Source of the DNA: Heliocidaris erythrogramma
Taxonomy: Eukaryota > Echinodermata > Echinoidea > Camarodonta > Echinometridae
Length of the DNA stretch: 64,000 nt
Direction of reading: 5' to 3'
Assembly (NCBI GenBank): GCA_025617745.1
Contig: CM046857.1
Location: 21,833,081-21,897,080 of the forward strand
Each line of letters begins with the position of its first letter. The stretch's first letter is position 1. This document shows, in pieces, positions 1 through 12,060 of this stretch. The notes beneath the pieces are model-generated. The model was not told the DNA's origin. It saw only the letters and a list, made by a program, of their open reading frames with translations, and made no database searches. A program made the translations under genes and the position numbers.

Positions 1-1027
1 GCTACAAATAATGTATGCAAGCTGGATTCCAAGCATTGAGGCTCATTTATAAAGAGCAGGTTCATGGAATAGCTCGTCACTAGGTGCTCAGAGAATATAT
101 GTCCATAAATTTGTAAACATTACAGAAGCGGTCTATTCACATGATTTACATATTAAAATCCAAAAGTGTTGTTCACGTCATTTGTCTTGTGCAATGCACC
201 TGTGATACAACGAAAGAAGGTTACCGGTATATTGTATCACAAGTATCATTGCACAAGGCTAATAACACTGTTAGCGTTTTTATATTGTGCGTATTTCAAG
301 TTGTCTTGTGCTTTTAAGTATGCCAATACATGTGGCCATTTGGATTTATGCTAATTATGCAACCTGCACAAAGTTGCATTTTCGGCAACAAAGCTGAATT
401 TTTCGGAGACCACATGGGATCACAAATCCACACACACACAACAAAAACGGAAAGAACTTCTCTATAATTTCAAGTCGACTAATTTATTCGGCATGGCAGT
501 CGACTTGCAATCTTGCAGAATAATATTTGGGATGGGTGTATTAAATCAAAAGAACCCATTGAAAAGAAAAAAAACAACAACAAATAAACAATGATATAAC
601 ATACTAAAACAGATATTTCTATCCATGCTTCTTACAATGGACCGCATGACTTTATAATGTAACGTCCGTTTGTATACTAGCTAGGTAGCCTACAACCTAC
701 TGAATAAGATGTGTGTATATATTTTTCAGGAGACAGTATCATGTATTATTGACACAGGGTAGCTAAAAAGTTCTGGTAATAACGGGAAAAAATCTTACAG
801 ATGGAAATGAATCTAATACTTAATGTTATACATGTACTACATTTTTGCTACAAATAATATCTGCTATAACGATTTTGGTAGAAATGTATAAGTCAGCTGA
901 GTAACTTGTAAAGAAAGAAATGAACGGGCCTAGTGGTTCAACCTCAGGAGGGTATTTCAAATTTTTAAATTTGTGTGGTTCACAGTATGGCATGGTTTTC
1001 CAACTTCTTCGCAATCAATGCGATGAG
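1..1027. other. Downstream flank of gene A, no gene seen
   Basis: AT-rich sequence after the gene A stop codon. It probably includes the gene A 3' UTR, but no poly-A signal can be assigned with confidence. The short open frames here have no recognisable content. Confidence 0.4.
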
Positions 1028-1149
1028 TTAGTTCAGTTCAGGTTTCTTCACTAATTTTGGCAGCAACATGAAGAAGAAGGTAATAACGTCGACTGCAGCA
1101 AGAAGCTTAAATGATGCGTCATATGTTGAAAATCTGTCATCCATTAGTC
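1028..1149 (-). CDS. Gene A exon 4 (C-terminus)
   Basis: Terminal exon of 122 nt encoding LMDDRFSTYDASFKLLAAVD, a final hydrophobic helix and the basic tail KLVKKPELN, then TAA. The same exon is found at 16173-16285 (gene B) and 39216-39337 (gene C). The acceptor ends CTCAG. Confidence 0.85.
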
Positions 1150-3073
1150 CTGAGTTTTAAAAAAAACACGGATGGCAAATGACATATAAATGGCATTCAA
1201 TTCCATATTAGTTAGTATATCATTAAAATGTTTTTTTGACATTAATTCTGACATTTTTACGTATTCTTTTGGGATCTATCACTTGGGAAACTCAAAGGCA
1301 TTTGGTTATTTAGTGTCCCATAAGTTACACTGAACATAATTGATAACAAAAGTATGATTTTTATCATTTTCAATACATATTTTGGTATGGTCCAAGCACT
1401 GGTAAGGCTATTACCTAAGTACTCTGATCAGTCCAGATGTACAGATATAGGCCCGTATTCTGAACTCCGGTTTAGCTTAAACTCGAGTCTAAGTGTAGTT
1501 TAAATCTGCCCTTTAGACCGGAGTTTAAGAAAATCACATTCTGAACTCTGGTTTAACTTAAACTCCAGTCTAAGCGTGGTTTAACTTTGTACAGAAAGTT
1601 AGACTGCAGCTAGGGGTAGTTTAAGCCCGGTTTAACTTGTCTTCACGCACGGCCACCGCAGGATAATGTTTGCAACTAAGGCGAAGAGTGATATTAACAA
1701 AGGATTTAAAGTCTGCTGGAACCACCTAAGAGAAAGGTAAACTTACCTCCGTAAAGAGGAAAATCTTCTTTTTCTTTTTCTTTTTAACTGGATCTCGGAT
1801 CGAAGTTGGATCTAACGTTAACAGCAGTATTCATGGCAAGCGCTGTCATTATCGCAGAACCGACTTTGCAACAATCTTTCGCGCTCGCGCGCGAGCAAGC
1901 ATAGCTCTTTACACCCTGACCCAAGCCGGGCCGGCCGGCCCAGCCGACGCGACCGATACCCTCTCATCCCATCACACGCAGTGCTGAGCTAGCTAGCTAG
2001 CTGAGCCAGGCTACATGTAGGTCAGAGCTGACTGTTGTTGGGAAGTTGGGTTCCGAAGTTACAGCTACAGAAAAAAACATTCAACGAAACTACAAAACAA
2101 ATAGATCATTAAAAGCTCAGCTCCAGAGATTATTGCAATTCCGACTGCAATTTCAAAATCTGACAGTTGAGTCACTCAGATTTAACGTTAAAACTCAACT
2201 CTCCTCCACCTCTTGAACGTTATAGCCAATATCTAACGTCAACCTTCGTTAGTAAAATAGGGTGTAACTTTTAGAATATATATAGTACAGTAGACTTAGT
2301 CTTAGACTAGTAACAAACGTAGTTTATTCTTTACAACTTATACTATGTCTAATGTTAGAATATCTATTTAGAGTCGAGATGCTGTCTTGGAAAATAGAGA
2401 AACATGAATAACAAAGTTAGTCCAGGAACTTACCAATGGCAATTCATTGTCACCAGATTATTTTTGTAGGCCAGCAGCTAATAGTAGCAGCTAATGTCAT
2501 GTTCTAAAGTAACACAGTGCCCTTCTTTATTATACATCTATGATATAGGCCTAGATCTATAGATGTCAAAGTAGATCTAGCTGTAGTCTTGTTTACTTGC
2601 ATTCAAATTGCAAACTATTTTATCTCCGAAAATGTGCCCTTCATATGGTCCCCGGTAAAGTGAATTGACTTTTCAATGAAACGAAACGAACAAGTTTGTT
2701 TTTGGTCTAAAAGTACTGTATAGAGTATAGGCCTAGCTCTAACTGTTATAATTTACCTCTGGATCAAGATACGGTATATCTTATTTTTTGTTTGTTTTGT
2801 TTTTGTTTTCAAAATGCCCCCTGTGCCTCATAACATAATAGATCTAGAGTTAAATATCTAATCTCTCAGGCTAGTATAAAAAGGTCTATAGCCCGGGTCC
2901 TTTCCTTTTGCTTTGAATTTAGTCAAATTTGCAAAGTGACGGTGTTGCGTTTGCCTCACCAATCAGGGGCAGTTGGGGGATCACGAGGTCCGGACCCCCC
3001 CCCCCCCCCCCCCCCCCCCACATACATTTTTTATTTTTTTTAATTTGTCAGACGTAACTAAGTCATCAAACTC

Positions 3074-3104
<31 letters not shown>

Positions 3105-6100
3105 AAAAAAAAAAAAAAAAATCAACCCCCCAAATCTGATGCTTTTTATGTTTTTGTTGTGTGTCAATTGCTTGAGCCCCTTTTTCAAAATACAAAATCC
3201 TTGATCCGCTCCCACATGATGGACATTGCAGGCCTAACTGTTAAATAATGTAGCTATAACTTTTAGATCTAGAGTCGGCCATGATTGTTTTTGCGCCAGC
3301 CCTCAAAAAGTCGCTCAGTGGGGGCAGAGGTTATCAGATGTTTTCCTCCATAATTATCCGACAAACCGAAAAAAGGGGGTTTATCGCCGGGTTTGCCCCT
3401 AGCAGTATTTGCCCCCCCCCCCCCCCCAACCCTATACGCTAGTGATCCAGCCATTTTGAAATGGACGCTAAGAAGGAGCTGAATATAGAGGCGTAGTGCC
3501 TGCGTTCAGTATCTTCCCTAGGACTACACCTGTAGGTATCCCTACTAATAGCAATACCGTAGGATAAACCGGCCAACCTAACCTTAAATAGTCGTTCATT
3601 TAAGATCCAGAAAACTCCAGTAGGCTAATCAGGACAAATGAATTGCCAAATGGTATGCCTTTAATTTGTGTATAAAGTATTTCATGATATTTCTTGATTA
3701 AACATCTGAAAAGTGAAAGGAACAAGCAAAGTTCAGCCTTCTTGAAGATAAATTGAGCTCTACTGAGCATGTGCAGTAGCAGCAGACTACGTCTCCATGG
3801 CAACTAAGGCTTCTTACGGAAAGTTTTTACATCGGCGGGCCCTCGGCGGTGCCGATTGATTCGGCGCGCCTGCGGAGCGGCTTTGTTCTCAACACGCCGA
3901 CTGAGCGATGCGGCGGAAGTTCTATTTATCTCGTTAAGCAGGTGGATCGCCGTAAACAAAAGCTTGCGCTAATCCCGCTGAACGGCGACTTCTTAGAGTC
4001 GCCGATGGATATGACAAGATCCGGGAACAAAATCCCGCTAATCGGCCTTTTTAACTTTGGCCGCGGTGAAAACGGTGACAAAACTTTCCGTAAGAAGCCT
4101 AAACCACAGTTTAACTTAGACTGGACTTAAACTCGAGTTTAACTAAACTGGACTTTCAGAAACAGAAATGGAGTTAAACCCGACATGCAGTCTAAGTCGA
4201 GTTTAGTTAGACTCTGGTTTAACTTAGACTGGAGTTTAAGTTAAACCGGAGTTCAGAATACGGGCCATAGAGTCTAAAGTTTTTGAATGAATTTGAAGGT
4301 GGTACACTGTTCGTAGCTTTTGAGGAATCACATATATCCAGCGACCGCGGATCGTTTTTGAAAGGGGGGGGGGGGGGGGAACAGGCACACCTCTAAAAGA
4401 ATGGAGGGGGGGGGGGGGGGGGTTCCAGGCGGCTCCGATGGGCTTCTGTTGCAAGCAAGACCAACGATTTGTTATTGTCATGTCATGAGAAACGTACCTT
4501 GTTAAAATAATTATATTTTACGAGGGAAGGCAGCAGCCGAGCAACATTTTTTGCTTTTTTTCAGTTTACAGTTTTTCAATTTTAGAGCACTTTTGATCAC
4601 TCAGGCAAATTTAAGTCTCTTTCTCCGTTCTTTTGATTGGGTAAGACAGCTTTAAATCGTTAATTGAAATACAATTTCAAGACGACCCCTATTATTATTT
4701 AAAGTTTTGTTGCCTTTCCCAGGCTGGTTCAGCAATAATGCTATGCGTGGGTTGGGCTCTGTGTTTGTTCTCGACCCTCTCTGCTTTTATCACCAATGTA
4801 TTTGATCTTTATATTCATAATGCTTTATGGAATGATGTACTAATCAGATGTCTTTAGCGTAAAATAGCAGTTCATACCTGTTAAATATCCTCCAAGAAAA
4901 TATCCAAAACCACATAAGCCACAATTGACAGCGAATGCCATTGGAACATTTCGAGAGGAGACTCTGTCCCTTATCACCAGGGGTCCCAGTGTGGCCCTTC
5001 CAGCAATAGCTGCTGATGAACACGATGCCGTCACCAACATGACGTAAAAGTTCGGAATAAATGCATCACATGCCATTGAAATGATATTGAAGAAAGTAAA
5101 AGTAAGATGCATGCTAACAGGATCAACAAGTATGTGAGTGAAGAGAGAAACGGCAAGTCGACTACAAAGGTTTCCAGCAGCGGCAAGGAAGGTCATGACG
5201 ACTAGATTTCGTTGTGAGATTCCTCTTTGGAGGGCACGTGGAATAAGAAAGGCATGCCATCCGGTGTATACAAAGTATAATACAATATCTGACAAGAAAA
5301 TGAATATACGAACTGGGTCCTCATAAAGTTCTGTACTTCGAAACCACGCTAAAAATCTTCCCGGGTTGCAAGTTATATCGAGAGGTTGCTTGTGAGCACG
5401 TTCGTCGGAAGGGCTTGACTGATCCGTATCAACGATCGTCGCATCTTTTTCGTTTGAAGGAGTCAACAGCGCTTGTTTGACGGTAGTGTCATTATCAGCA
5501 GCAACAGCATGGCCACTGCCAGTAGCTGCTTTCGAACAGTAACTTACACCATCGGAAGCAGAGACACTTTCAAGGATTACCGTGTTCGTAACATTATCCA
5601 CTGAACCACATGTCTTTAATCTCACATCTTCTCTTGAGGTAACAATGTTTGGTGTTATCCGAATGGCCATGGCACCAGGTATTGCGTGTAACAAGAGACT
5701 GCCCAGGATCAGGAGGACACCTCGCCAATCATACTCAACCAACAGCTCCTCTGCCAGGAAAGGAAAGAGAACCATTCCAACAGAGTATCCGCAAGATGAA
5801 AGACCGTAGAGGAGGTTGAAGTTCCCCCCTGCCATACTGGCCAATGCAGCCATACATATTATCCAGCTAGTGCTATGCCCCATTCCTGAATTATTAAAAA
5901 TCAAGAATAATGTTCGCTAAGTATACGGAAACTTAAAGCTTACTCAGCAGCTGTTAATAGAAGCCTAGACCTAAGCGCCAAGTAAGGCCAACTTTGATGT
6001 ACGGGATGGGACGTGGCTATACCTGGCAATTTGATACCACCTTCGTGGTGGTTACTGGACTACTTGGCGCTTACCTGAAGGCCAGCAGAATTTCTGTTAA

Positions 6101-8822
6101 AAAATGTATCATGTAACATCAGCCCTGTCTACTGCCCTGGGGCCTACGTGACCTTACGTGGCATTGCATGTTTTAGATGTAATTTTACGTGGCCTCACGT
6201 GGTGTTACGTGGTATTACGTGGGCATTTTCCAGAAATTACTTGGTCCCAGGTGGCTGATACGGCCAATTTATGACGATTTAATAAACAAGATATTGGCCA
6301 GAATTTGCTAGGCTTCAGTCTCTCACCGACATTAGACTGTTACTTACTAGATAATTATAAATGGTCATGGGGAGCGTTTCATCAAGCGTTTTTTTTTTCT
6401 TTACCGACAACTGTTATAAGCTAATGAAATCCTTGCATCTGATTGGCTGAGAGCAAATTTGTCAGTAAAAATCACTGACAAAACACTTGATGAAACGCTC
6501 CCCTGTTCTTTCGTTTAACCATACCTAGTGCATGAAAACCATTACCCCAATTCGGTAAAAATGCATAGAAATGCTTATTGAAGCTAGTAGTGATTTGCAT
6601 TACAAATTATCCAGTGGTGGGTATGCTAAGCCTATCGTAATGGAGAATGAGTATAATTGTAAAATGAAGAAAAAAAAATCAAACAACCACAAATAGATTC
6701 GGGTTGTGCTATTGTTATTTCTAAAATTAATTCCTGCTATTTATTTCTTAAACCTGTTTTGTTTTAATTTATGAATTGATTTTTTACCCAGGGCCCTCTG
6801 AAATATGATTGGATTAATCTGGAAATGTATTTGAATCAATTCTACACTCGAATTATCTCACCGGAAACTGCAAAGGCAATTGATAGATGTATGTTGCTAG
6901 TGGCCTTAGACGCAAGCACGATGGTACTGCTTTCCATCACGGCTCCAATTACTAGGAGAAGACGGGGGCGAGTAATTCGGTGGTAGGGACCACCTACGAT
7001 TGGTGCTGAGAGAAAGACAAATCAAAGAAATTATATGATTACTACTCATAAGTTATATCAATGTACTTATCCCAGGCATACCATGAGCAGTTTGAAAGCT
7101 GTTCAAGATCATACGATATTTTTGTAAATCTGGAACTTTGCGAAAATGGCTGCGACAATGCTGTGTCATTACTGAAACTTCATGATGTTTCTATTGCATT
7201 ACTGCTGGTGCCAGTAGAGGCTGGAAAGCCCGGCTTACACTAGTCTAGTTCTGGACTCTTTTTATTGATTTTTTTTATTCGCCGACTATAAGCGATAAGC
7301 CGAGTGATGGCACGATCGCGAGAACCTGTTGGCCCCGAAAAAAAGAGTCCAGTGCAATTGCTCCACGCTGACGACTTTCTCTGAGATTTTTCAGGGAGAG
7401 CAATTAAAATTGGCCGCAACTCCCCATGCTAAAGCGCTAGTGAACTTTGGACCCCTGACGTCAGCGTGGAGCAATTTCACTGGACTCTCTTTTGCTCGGG
7501 CCATCAGGTTTCCGGATCACGCCAATCACTCGGCATAATACGTACAGTCGTCGAAAAAAGTAAAGAGAGTCCAGAACTAGACTAGGCTCACACGCGTACG
7601 AGGCGTCATTTGCTGACGTTAGGACCGTGTCAGTCATTTTTGAGCGTCTTGAAAGGGTGATATTGTTTAAAAAAGTGATTGCAGAATGAAAAGTACAAAC
7701 AATTTTCTTATCAATTGGAATATGAGTTTGTTTTACAGGTTCGATTAGTGCAGGTACTGACGCAATCAAAATGACGCGTCGTCTGAGTCGGGCTCAAAGG
7801 TAATTAGCACCAGTAATTCAACGCAGTCTTCGCAATTTCGTTTTGCATTCACAGTTGGTACGATGCCACTATTAAATGGCACGTCAAAGAGCGTTCATTA
7901 GTAAGTCGCTGAAGTAGTCCTTCGTCAACGAAGTGTCAGTATTGATGCAACGGCGTCGCAGATATTCACGTGTCGTGTGAGAGGGATACAGCAAGCGACG
8001 CAGTTCAGGAAATTGCCATTTTTGTCCAATAATCATTTTGTCCAAAACCCATTATGCCTAATAATCATTTTGTCCAAAACCCATTACGCCTAATAATCAT
8101 TTAATGTATCGCCATTTTGTCCATGATCCGTCTAGTTGCTCATTGGTCTGTACCCATTTCGTCAAAATACCACTAATATTTTATGCGTCCGATGTCCATG
8201 TTTCTGTATAATAGCCATTGAGGCTAAACTTCTGACAGCTATTCAATCCTAAAACCAATTTTTCTAATATCGACATGGTATTAGGTATTATCGTCATTTG
8301 GCCAATGACCAATTAGCTCTACTAATCATTTTGTCTACTGACCAATACGTCTAAGAGTTCTTTGGTGTAATTGTTGTGTAGGGGATCGGGATATATGTTT
8401 CTGTTTGCTTTCTAGAGTATAGATACAAATTACAGATGGTCTAACGTCTAGAGCAAATCTGATGGTGACTAAACTCCCATATCTAAATTGTTTATCTGAA
8501 GTATGTGTAAATCCATTAACTTCCTGTTTATTTTTGTAGAAGTACATGTATTGTTAAATTATTGATAAATATAAAATTGGTCTTACCCTAACATAACAGT
8601 AATCTTAAGTAAGACTTTGATGAACTTACTTATAAATAAGCCCACTGTAAAGTAGAGGCCAAGTGTGATGCCCAGATCAGCTGAAGTCATCGGTATGGAC
8701 TTTGAGATATCGCCGAACAAGACCCCCATGGCCTTGACAAGTCCTACTCTAAAACAGGACAGGAAGAACATGAGTAGTACTACTGGAAACCAGGGACGCC
8801 GAACAACGCTGAACCTCTCCAT
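1028..8822 (-). CDS. SLC16/MCT-like transporter, gene A (4 exons)
   Basis: Predicted protein of 488 residues joined from exons 8822-8630, 7005-6862, 5885-4878 and 1149-1028. All junctions are GT-AG and phase 1, and no stop interrupts the joined frame. The family (SLC16, major facilitator superfamily) moves monocarboxylates or related small molecules across the plasma membrane, often with protons. Visible support: exon 3 opens with a membrane pair ending in WRGVLLILG, the segment that follows TM5 in MCTs. A hydrophilic loop of about 110 residues then separates the two six-helix halves. The second half begins with WFRSTELYEDP and contains LIPRALQRGIS, like the extracellular end of MCT TM7. The start was set at MERFSVV, which aligns with the starts of genes B and C; an in-frame Met lies 12 codons upstream. 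The classic MCT TM1 signature is weak, so the substrate cannot be named. Confidence 0.85.
2993..3428. repeat. Cluster of poly-C/poly-A tracts
   Basis: Long C runs at about 2994-3019, 3075-3094 and 3413-3427, with an A run after the second. The flanking text (AAAAAGTCGCTCAGTGGGGG ... CCTCCATAATTATCC) recurs around 14735-14790 and 22278-22335, so these runs belong to a dispersed repeat. The proline-rich open frames across them are artefacts. Confidence 0.75.
3808..4099. mobile_element. 292-bp MITE with TAA target duplication
   Basis: Terminal inverted repeat GGCTTCTTACGGAAAGTTTT at both ends, with TAA immediately outside each end. A 3-bp TWA duplication is the habit of PIF/Harbinger elements. 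The GC-rich interior is partly self-complementary. It is nested in the 2.8-kb element, so it is the younger insertion. The open frame across it is not a recognisable protein. Confidence 0.75.
4364..4422 (+). repeat. Two poly-G tracts
   Basis: Two uninterrupted G runs separated by about 25 bases, just outside the right end of the 2.8-kb element. Confidence 0.8.
4878..5885 (-). CDS. Gene A exon 3
   Basis: Largest exon, 1008 nt, residues 113-449. It carries the end of the first six-helix half (NFNLLYGLSS...WRGVLLILG), the central loop with LLTPS and DTDQSSP, and most of the second half up to FLGGYLTG. Acceptor TTCAG, donor GTATGA. Confidence 0.9.
5972..6073. repeat. Fold-back repeat in gene A intron 2
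   Basis: TAAGCGCCAAGTA at 5972 is matched by its reverse complement ending at 6073, with a second internal palindrome around ACCACCTTCGTGGTGGT. The next 150 bases contain repeated TTACGTGG-type motifs. It is probably a MITE remnant. Confidence 0.6.
6369..6503. mobile_element. MITE, GGGGAGCGTTTCAT ends
   Basis: Inverted ends GGGGAGCGTTTCATCAAG and the matching CTTGATGAAACGCTCCCC. The core GATTGGCTGAGAGCAA is shared, on the opposite strand, with the MITE at 35354-35505, so both belong to one family. Confidence 0.75.
6862..7005 (-). CDS. Gene A exon 2
   Basis: Internal exon of 144 nt, too short to stand out as an open frame. It translates to a TM3-like segment (PIVGGPYHRITRPRLLLVIGAV...ASKATSNIHL) that aligns along its whole length with exon 2 of genes B and C. 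The acceptor ends TCTCAG and the donor starts GTGAGA. Confidence 0.85.
7240..7585. mobile_element. 346-bp fold-back MITE upstream of gene A exon 2
   Basis: Ends CTAGTCTAGTTCTGGACTCT and its inverted partner (AGAGTCCAGAACTAGACTAG) pair over about 25 bases. Inner arms GCTCCACGCTGACG and CGTCAGCGTGGAGC also pair. It lies in gene A intron 1 just upstream of exon 2. Confidence 0.75.
8010..8345 (+). repeat. Degenerate repeat of ATTTTGTCC/AATAATCAT
   Basis: Irregular direct repeats built on TAATCATTTTGTCCAA and related words, about 20-45 bases per unit, in gene A intron 1. Confidence 0.6.
8630..8822 (-). CDS. Gene A exon 1
   Basis: First coding exon, 193 nt, encoding residues 1-64 plus one base. 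It holds TM1 (PWFPVVLLMFFLSCF) followed by GLVKAMGVLFGDISK, a stretch shared almost unchanged with genes B and C, and the start of TM2. The donor is GTAAGT on the minus strand at 8629. Any untranslated first exon upstream cannot be seen. Confidence 0.85.
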
Positions 8823-10083
8823 TTCCAGAGGATTGCTAGCGTAGATATTGACTGACACAGCGATGAAGTTTCTAGGCCTGTCCGATGTGTTATGATATAT
8901 GAGTCACGTACAGCATGTATAATGAAGTACCAAAACTTCGAAAGGTTGACTGAACTTGATTCGATAAACCACTAGCGCATTTGAAGCGGGAGGGCAAAGG
9001 GGCTGGCAAATAGCTCCCCTGGAAAATGTCCAATCAAAATTTAAACAAAAAATAAACCCCCTTTAATTTTCAATTAAGCTCAGGAAATTATTCCATGGTA
9101 GACAATCATAAAATGACTTTAAAAACCTCACCGATCATTCCATTTTTCCCAAGAAAAGGGGAAAAGAGCACATTATCTAATATATGAAGCCCAAACAGAG
9201 CAAAATGAAACACTGTTCTTAGAATCAAAGTCCAGATACGCTCCACACTGGATGAAACCTATAACAATAGGCCATCACCTAGTTCAGAGCTGCCAACCTT
9301 CTGGAACATTAATGAGGTTTATTATGTAAATTCAGAGTTTACCTCGCAGATGAATGGCTTGAAAAAAAATGTTTTTGTTATCATGTTTTCTCCCATGAGA
9401 ACACATTTGGTTCAGCTGTTTGGGTATTCACATTTTGATATCTAACCTAATGAATATTCCAGAAGGTTGGCACGTATGCTAGTTATGTAGCAAAACACAT
9501 TATATGGTTCTTTCCCTAGTGTAAAGTGACCTTTAGCAATTTTACGAGTTATTGTATTTATTTAGTCCCAGGGCAGAAATCGGTAAGAAGGTTGGAACAA
9601 TTGCGCTTGGGGAGTCCAACTAATCAACCACCACTATGCGAGCAGTGAATGACAAAATGGCTGGTGACATGAGCTGTAATGAAAAAAAAAAAGACCAGAA
9701 AAATAATTAAATCTGCCTGAGTTAATAATTTAACTCACTCAGAAAATAACCCCGCAACTATATAATGCATAATGCCGTAGACTTGTAGACTAAACTTTAA
9801 AAAGATGGGACAAACATCCACTTCGAATGAATACCATCTCACGTAGGAATAAATGTAAACGAAATCCAATCAACAATCAAGACAAAAGAAATGAAAGCAA
9901 TGCAAAGAATTAGAGAGAAGAATGTATCCTATACAGAGTAGGGAGATAGCTTTATGTAACGTTATTAAAACTGAACATGCGAATGGACCTATGTGAACAC
10001 TGTAGACTGGCTGTCAGAAACGGTGCCACATCTACTTCTCTCCTGTACCATATTCAACTGGCAGAGATCAAAACTTGTGAAAA
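8823..10083. other. Upstream flank of gene A, no gene seen
   Basis: AT-rich sequence between the gene A start codon and the 3' end of the CR1-like LINE. A promoter and 5' UTR for gene A would be expected here, but no core promoter can be assigned. It contains one MITE (9291-9472). Confidence 0.4.
9291..9472. mobile_element. 182-bp MITE, TGCCAACCTTCTGGAA ends
   Basis: Inverted ends TGCCAACCTTCTGGAA and TTCCAGAAGGTTGGCA, with pairing continuing imperfectly for about 28 bases. No coding capacity. Confidence 0.75.
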
Positions 10084-10489
10084 GATTGATTTGATTTGAT
10101 TTTATTTTATTCGTCAGGTATATTGCAATACAAACATAACCAGGTACCATGACAGGATAGCCCATGAAAGCCGAAATGGCTTATTTCCAATGGGGTCCTT
10201 ATACCTAAATAACTGATTAAAAAATACACTAAGAAAACACATTAGTACGGCTACAAGACTATCGTACACGTACGACAAGTAATAAGAATGTACTAAAGTA
10301 GCAAAATAAAACATAACATTTTTATAAAGTAGGCGAAGATTACATAAATGTGAAAACAAGACTTACTCAACGGAAAAAAACTATATACAGAAAATCATAA
10401 TGAAACTATCGATAATAAACGTTGGTTACATAAGTCATATAATATAGGAAAAAACCACCTGAGCTACAAAAAGGAGAGGAGAAATATAG

Positions 10490-11227
10490 TTATGGAGTAG
10501 ACACATTTTTCAGATGATGCTTCAATACCCTTTTAAAATGTAAAAAATTCTTAACTGACTTAACATGATTCCAGAAAAGAATACCGTTAAAATAAAAGGA
10601 ATTTCCAATTTTACCTTTCCGCTTAAGCACTACGAAATTAAATTGACTATTTCTAGTGTCATGCCCATGAACACTTGAAGAGCGAGTAAAATTATTTGAA
10701 ATATAGTGATCTGCATTAGAGTAAAATATCTTGTGTACATGGTGAATTAAAAGTTGTTGTGATCTAAGGTTTACATGAAGAAGACCAGCTATTTCAAGTT
10801 CACTCTTCCCAATGTGTGTTCTTGGTGGTAAGTGATTGATAAATCTTACAATCTTATTTTGAATTATTTTTAACTTGTTTTGATCCACCTTGCCTAGACT
10901 GCAGTACCATGCCGCATTAGCATAATCAAATAAACATTGTATTAAGGAAAAACTTAAAATGCGTCTTGATTTTAAGTTCATGCAATTTTGATAACGATAC
11001 AAGAATTTTAGACGAGCATTAGCTTTTTTGACAATACTGTCAACCAAACTTGAGCAAGAAAGATCACTAGCTATATTTAGTCCTAAATACTTCACAGAAT
11101 CCTGTCTCTTAATGAGTTGATTGTTATAACTTATATTGAAATCATCAGTATACTTCAGCCTACCCCGCGAACAAAACAAAATACTTTCGGTTTTACCAAT
11201 ATGTAAGCTAAGCTTATTTGCTGTCAT
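10490..11227 (-). pseudogene. CR1-like LINE reverse transcriptase, C-terminal part
   Basis: Begins at TANKLSLHIGKTE, the motif that follows YADD by about 40 residues, and continues through YLGLNI, LIQCLFDYANAAWY and QNKIVRFI to the stop. It is separated from the preceding piece by a frameshift and small deletion near 11220. Confidence 0.88.
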
Positions 11228-12032
11228 ATTCTAAGCTAAGTTTTTCCCCGATCAGCTTAGGATCAGTACCAGAATATAGTAACACACTATCATCCGCATA
11301 TAAAAGTAATTTACTGTCGTTGACACAAACACACATATCATTAATGTAGCACATGAAAAGAATAGGACCTAATATGCTCCCCTGGGGAACTCCGCATCTT
11401 ATGGGCATAGAATCGGAGAGTACATTTTGCAACGAGACAACTTGATGACGATTGGTCAAGTAAGACCTAAACCATTGCACACATGCAGAATTTAAACCCA
11501 TTACTTCTAATTTACTTAACAGTATATTATGGTTAACGGTATCGAAGGCTTTTTGCAAGTCAAGAAGAACCATCCCGACAAAACGTCCTTGGGAAATTTC
11601 GTTCCTGACAAAATCTAACAGGTGAATAAGACAAGTTTCAGTGGAATAACCATTTCTAAAACCAGATTGAAATTCGTATATTATTATGTTTTCTTGAAAG
11701 TAGTTCTCTAATTGGGTATACACACATTTCTCTAGGACCTTCGAGACTATACTTAAAACGCTAATCGGTCTATAATTGCTAACATTAGTTTTATCTTTCT
11801 TTTTATAAAGGGGTGTTACTTTTGCAATTTTCATTTCATCAGGGAAGGTGGAAGTTGAGATAGATAAGTTAATAATGTAAGTTAAAGGTTTATACAAATA
11901 TTTAGCTCCATCCTTCAAAAATCTGGCAGGTACCAAGTCAAGCCCGGTACTTTTTGATATTTTCAACTTATTTAATTCATCTAAAACAAACTTTTCTTTG
12001 ACAGGAGAAAAAAGAAAACAACCTTTCGACAC
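11214..12032 (-). pseudogene. CR1-like LINE reverse transcriptase, N-terminal part
   Basis: Shows KLKISKSTGLDLVPARFLKD, KVTPLYKKKDK, NYRPISVLS, VLLDLQKAFDTVNH, GVPQGSILGPILF and the catalytic YADD (LLYADDSVLLY). The linker that normally joins endonuclease to reverse transcriptase is much shortened, which implies an internal deletion near 12050. Confidence 0.9.
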
Positions 12033-12060
12033 ACCCTTAGTGTCGTATAATTTTTGTAAT

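Larger units (their letters stand above)
1450..4266. mobile_element. 2.8-kb TIR element in gene A intron 3, no transposase seen
   Basis: The two ends are inverted copies. GGCCCGTATTCTGAACTCC reads inward from 1450 and, on the other strand, from 4266. Further degenerate TTTAAACT/AGTTTAA-rich subterminal repeats follow on both sides. The element is flanked by ATA on each side, a possible 3-bp target duplication. The interior holds poly-C and poly-G tracts and a nested 292-bp MITE, but no recognisable protein. It looks like a non-autonomous DNA transposon inserted in intron 3. Confidence 0.7.

Noticed and set aside
2973-3248. Proline-rich open frame over poly-C tracts
   Set aside because: The proline and lysine runs are simply translations of homopolymers; no real coding signal.
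3849-4130. 93-residue open frame
   Set aside because: It spans the inner MITE and its inverted repeats; no recognisable domain.
5138-5809. Plus-strand open frames opposite gene A exon 3
   Set aside because: Antisense shadows of the MCT-like coding exon. The same applies opposite the exons of genes B and C.
6862-8629. A fourth MCT-like gene between the gene A exons
   Set aside because: All MCT-like pieces in this part fit one gene; no duplicated exon was found there.
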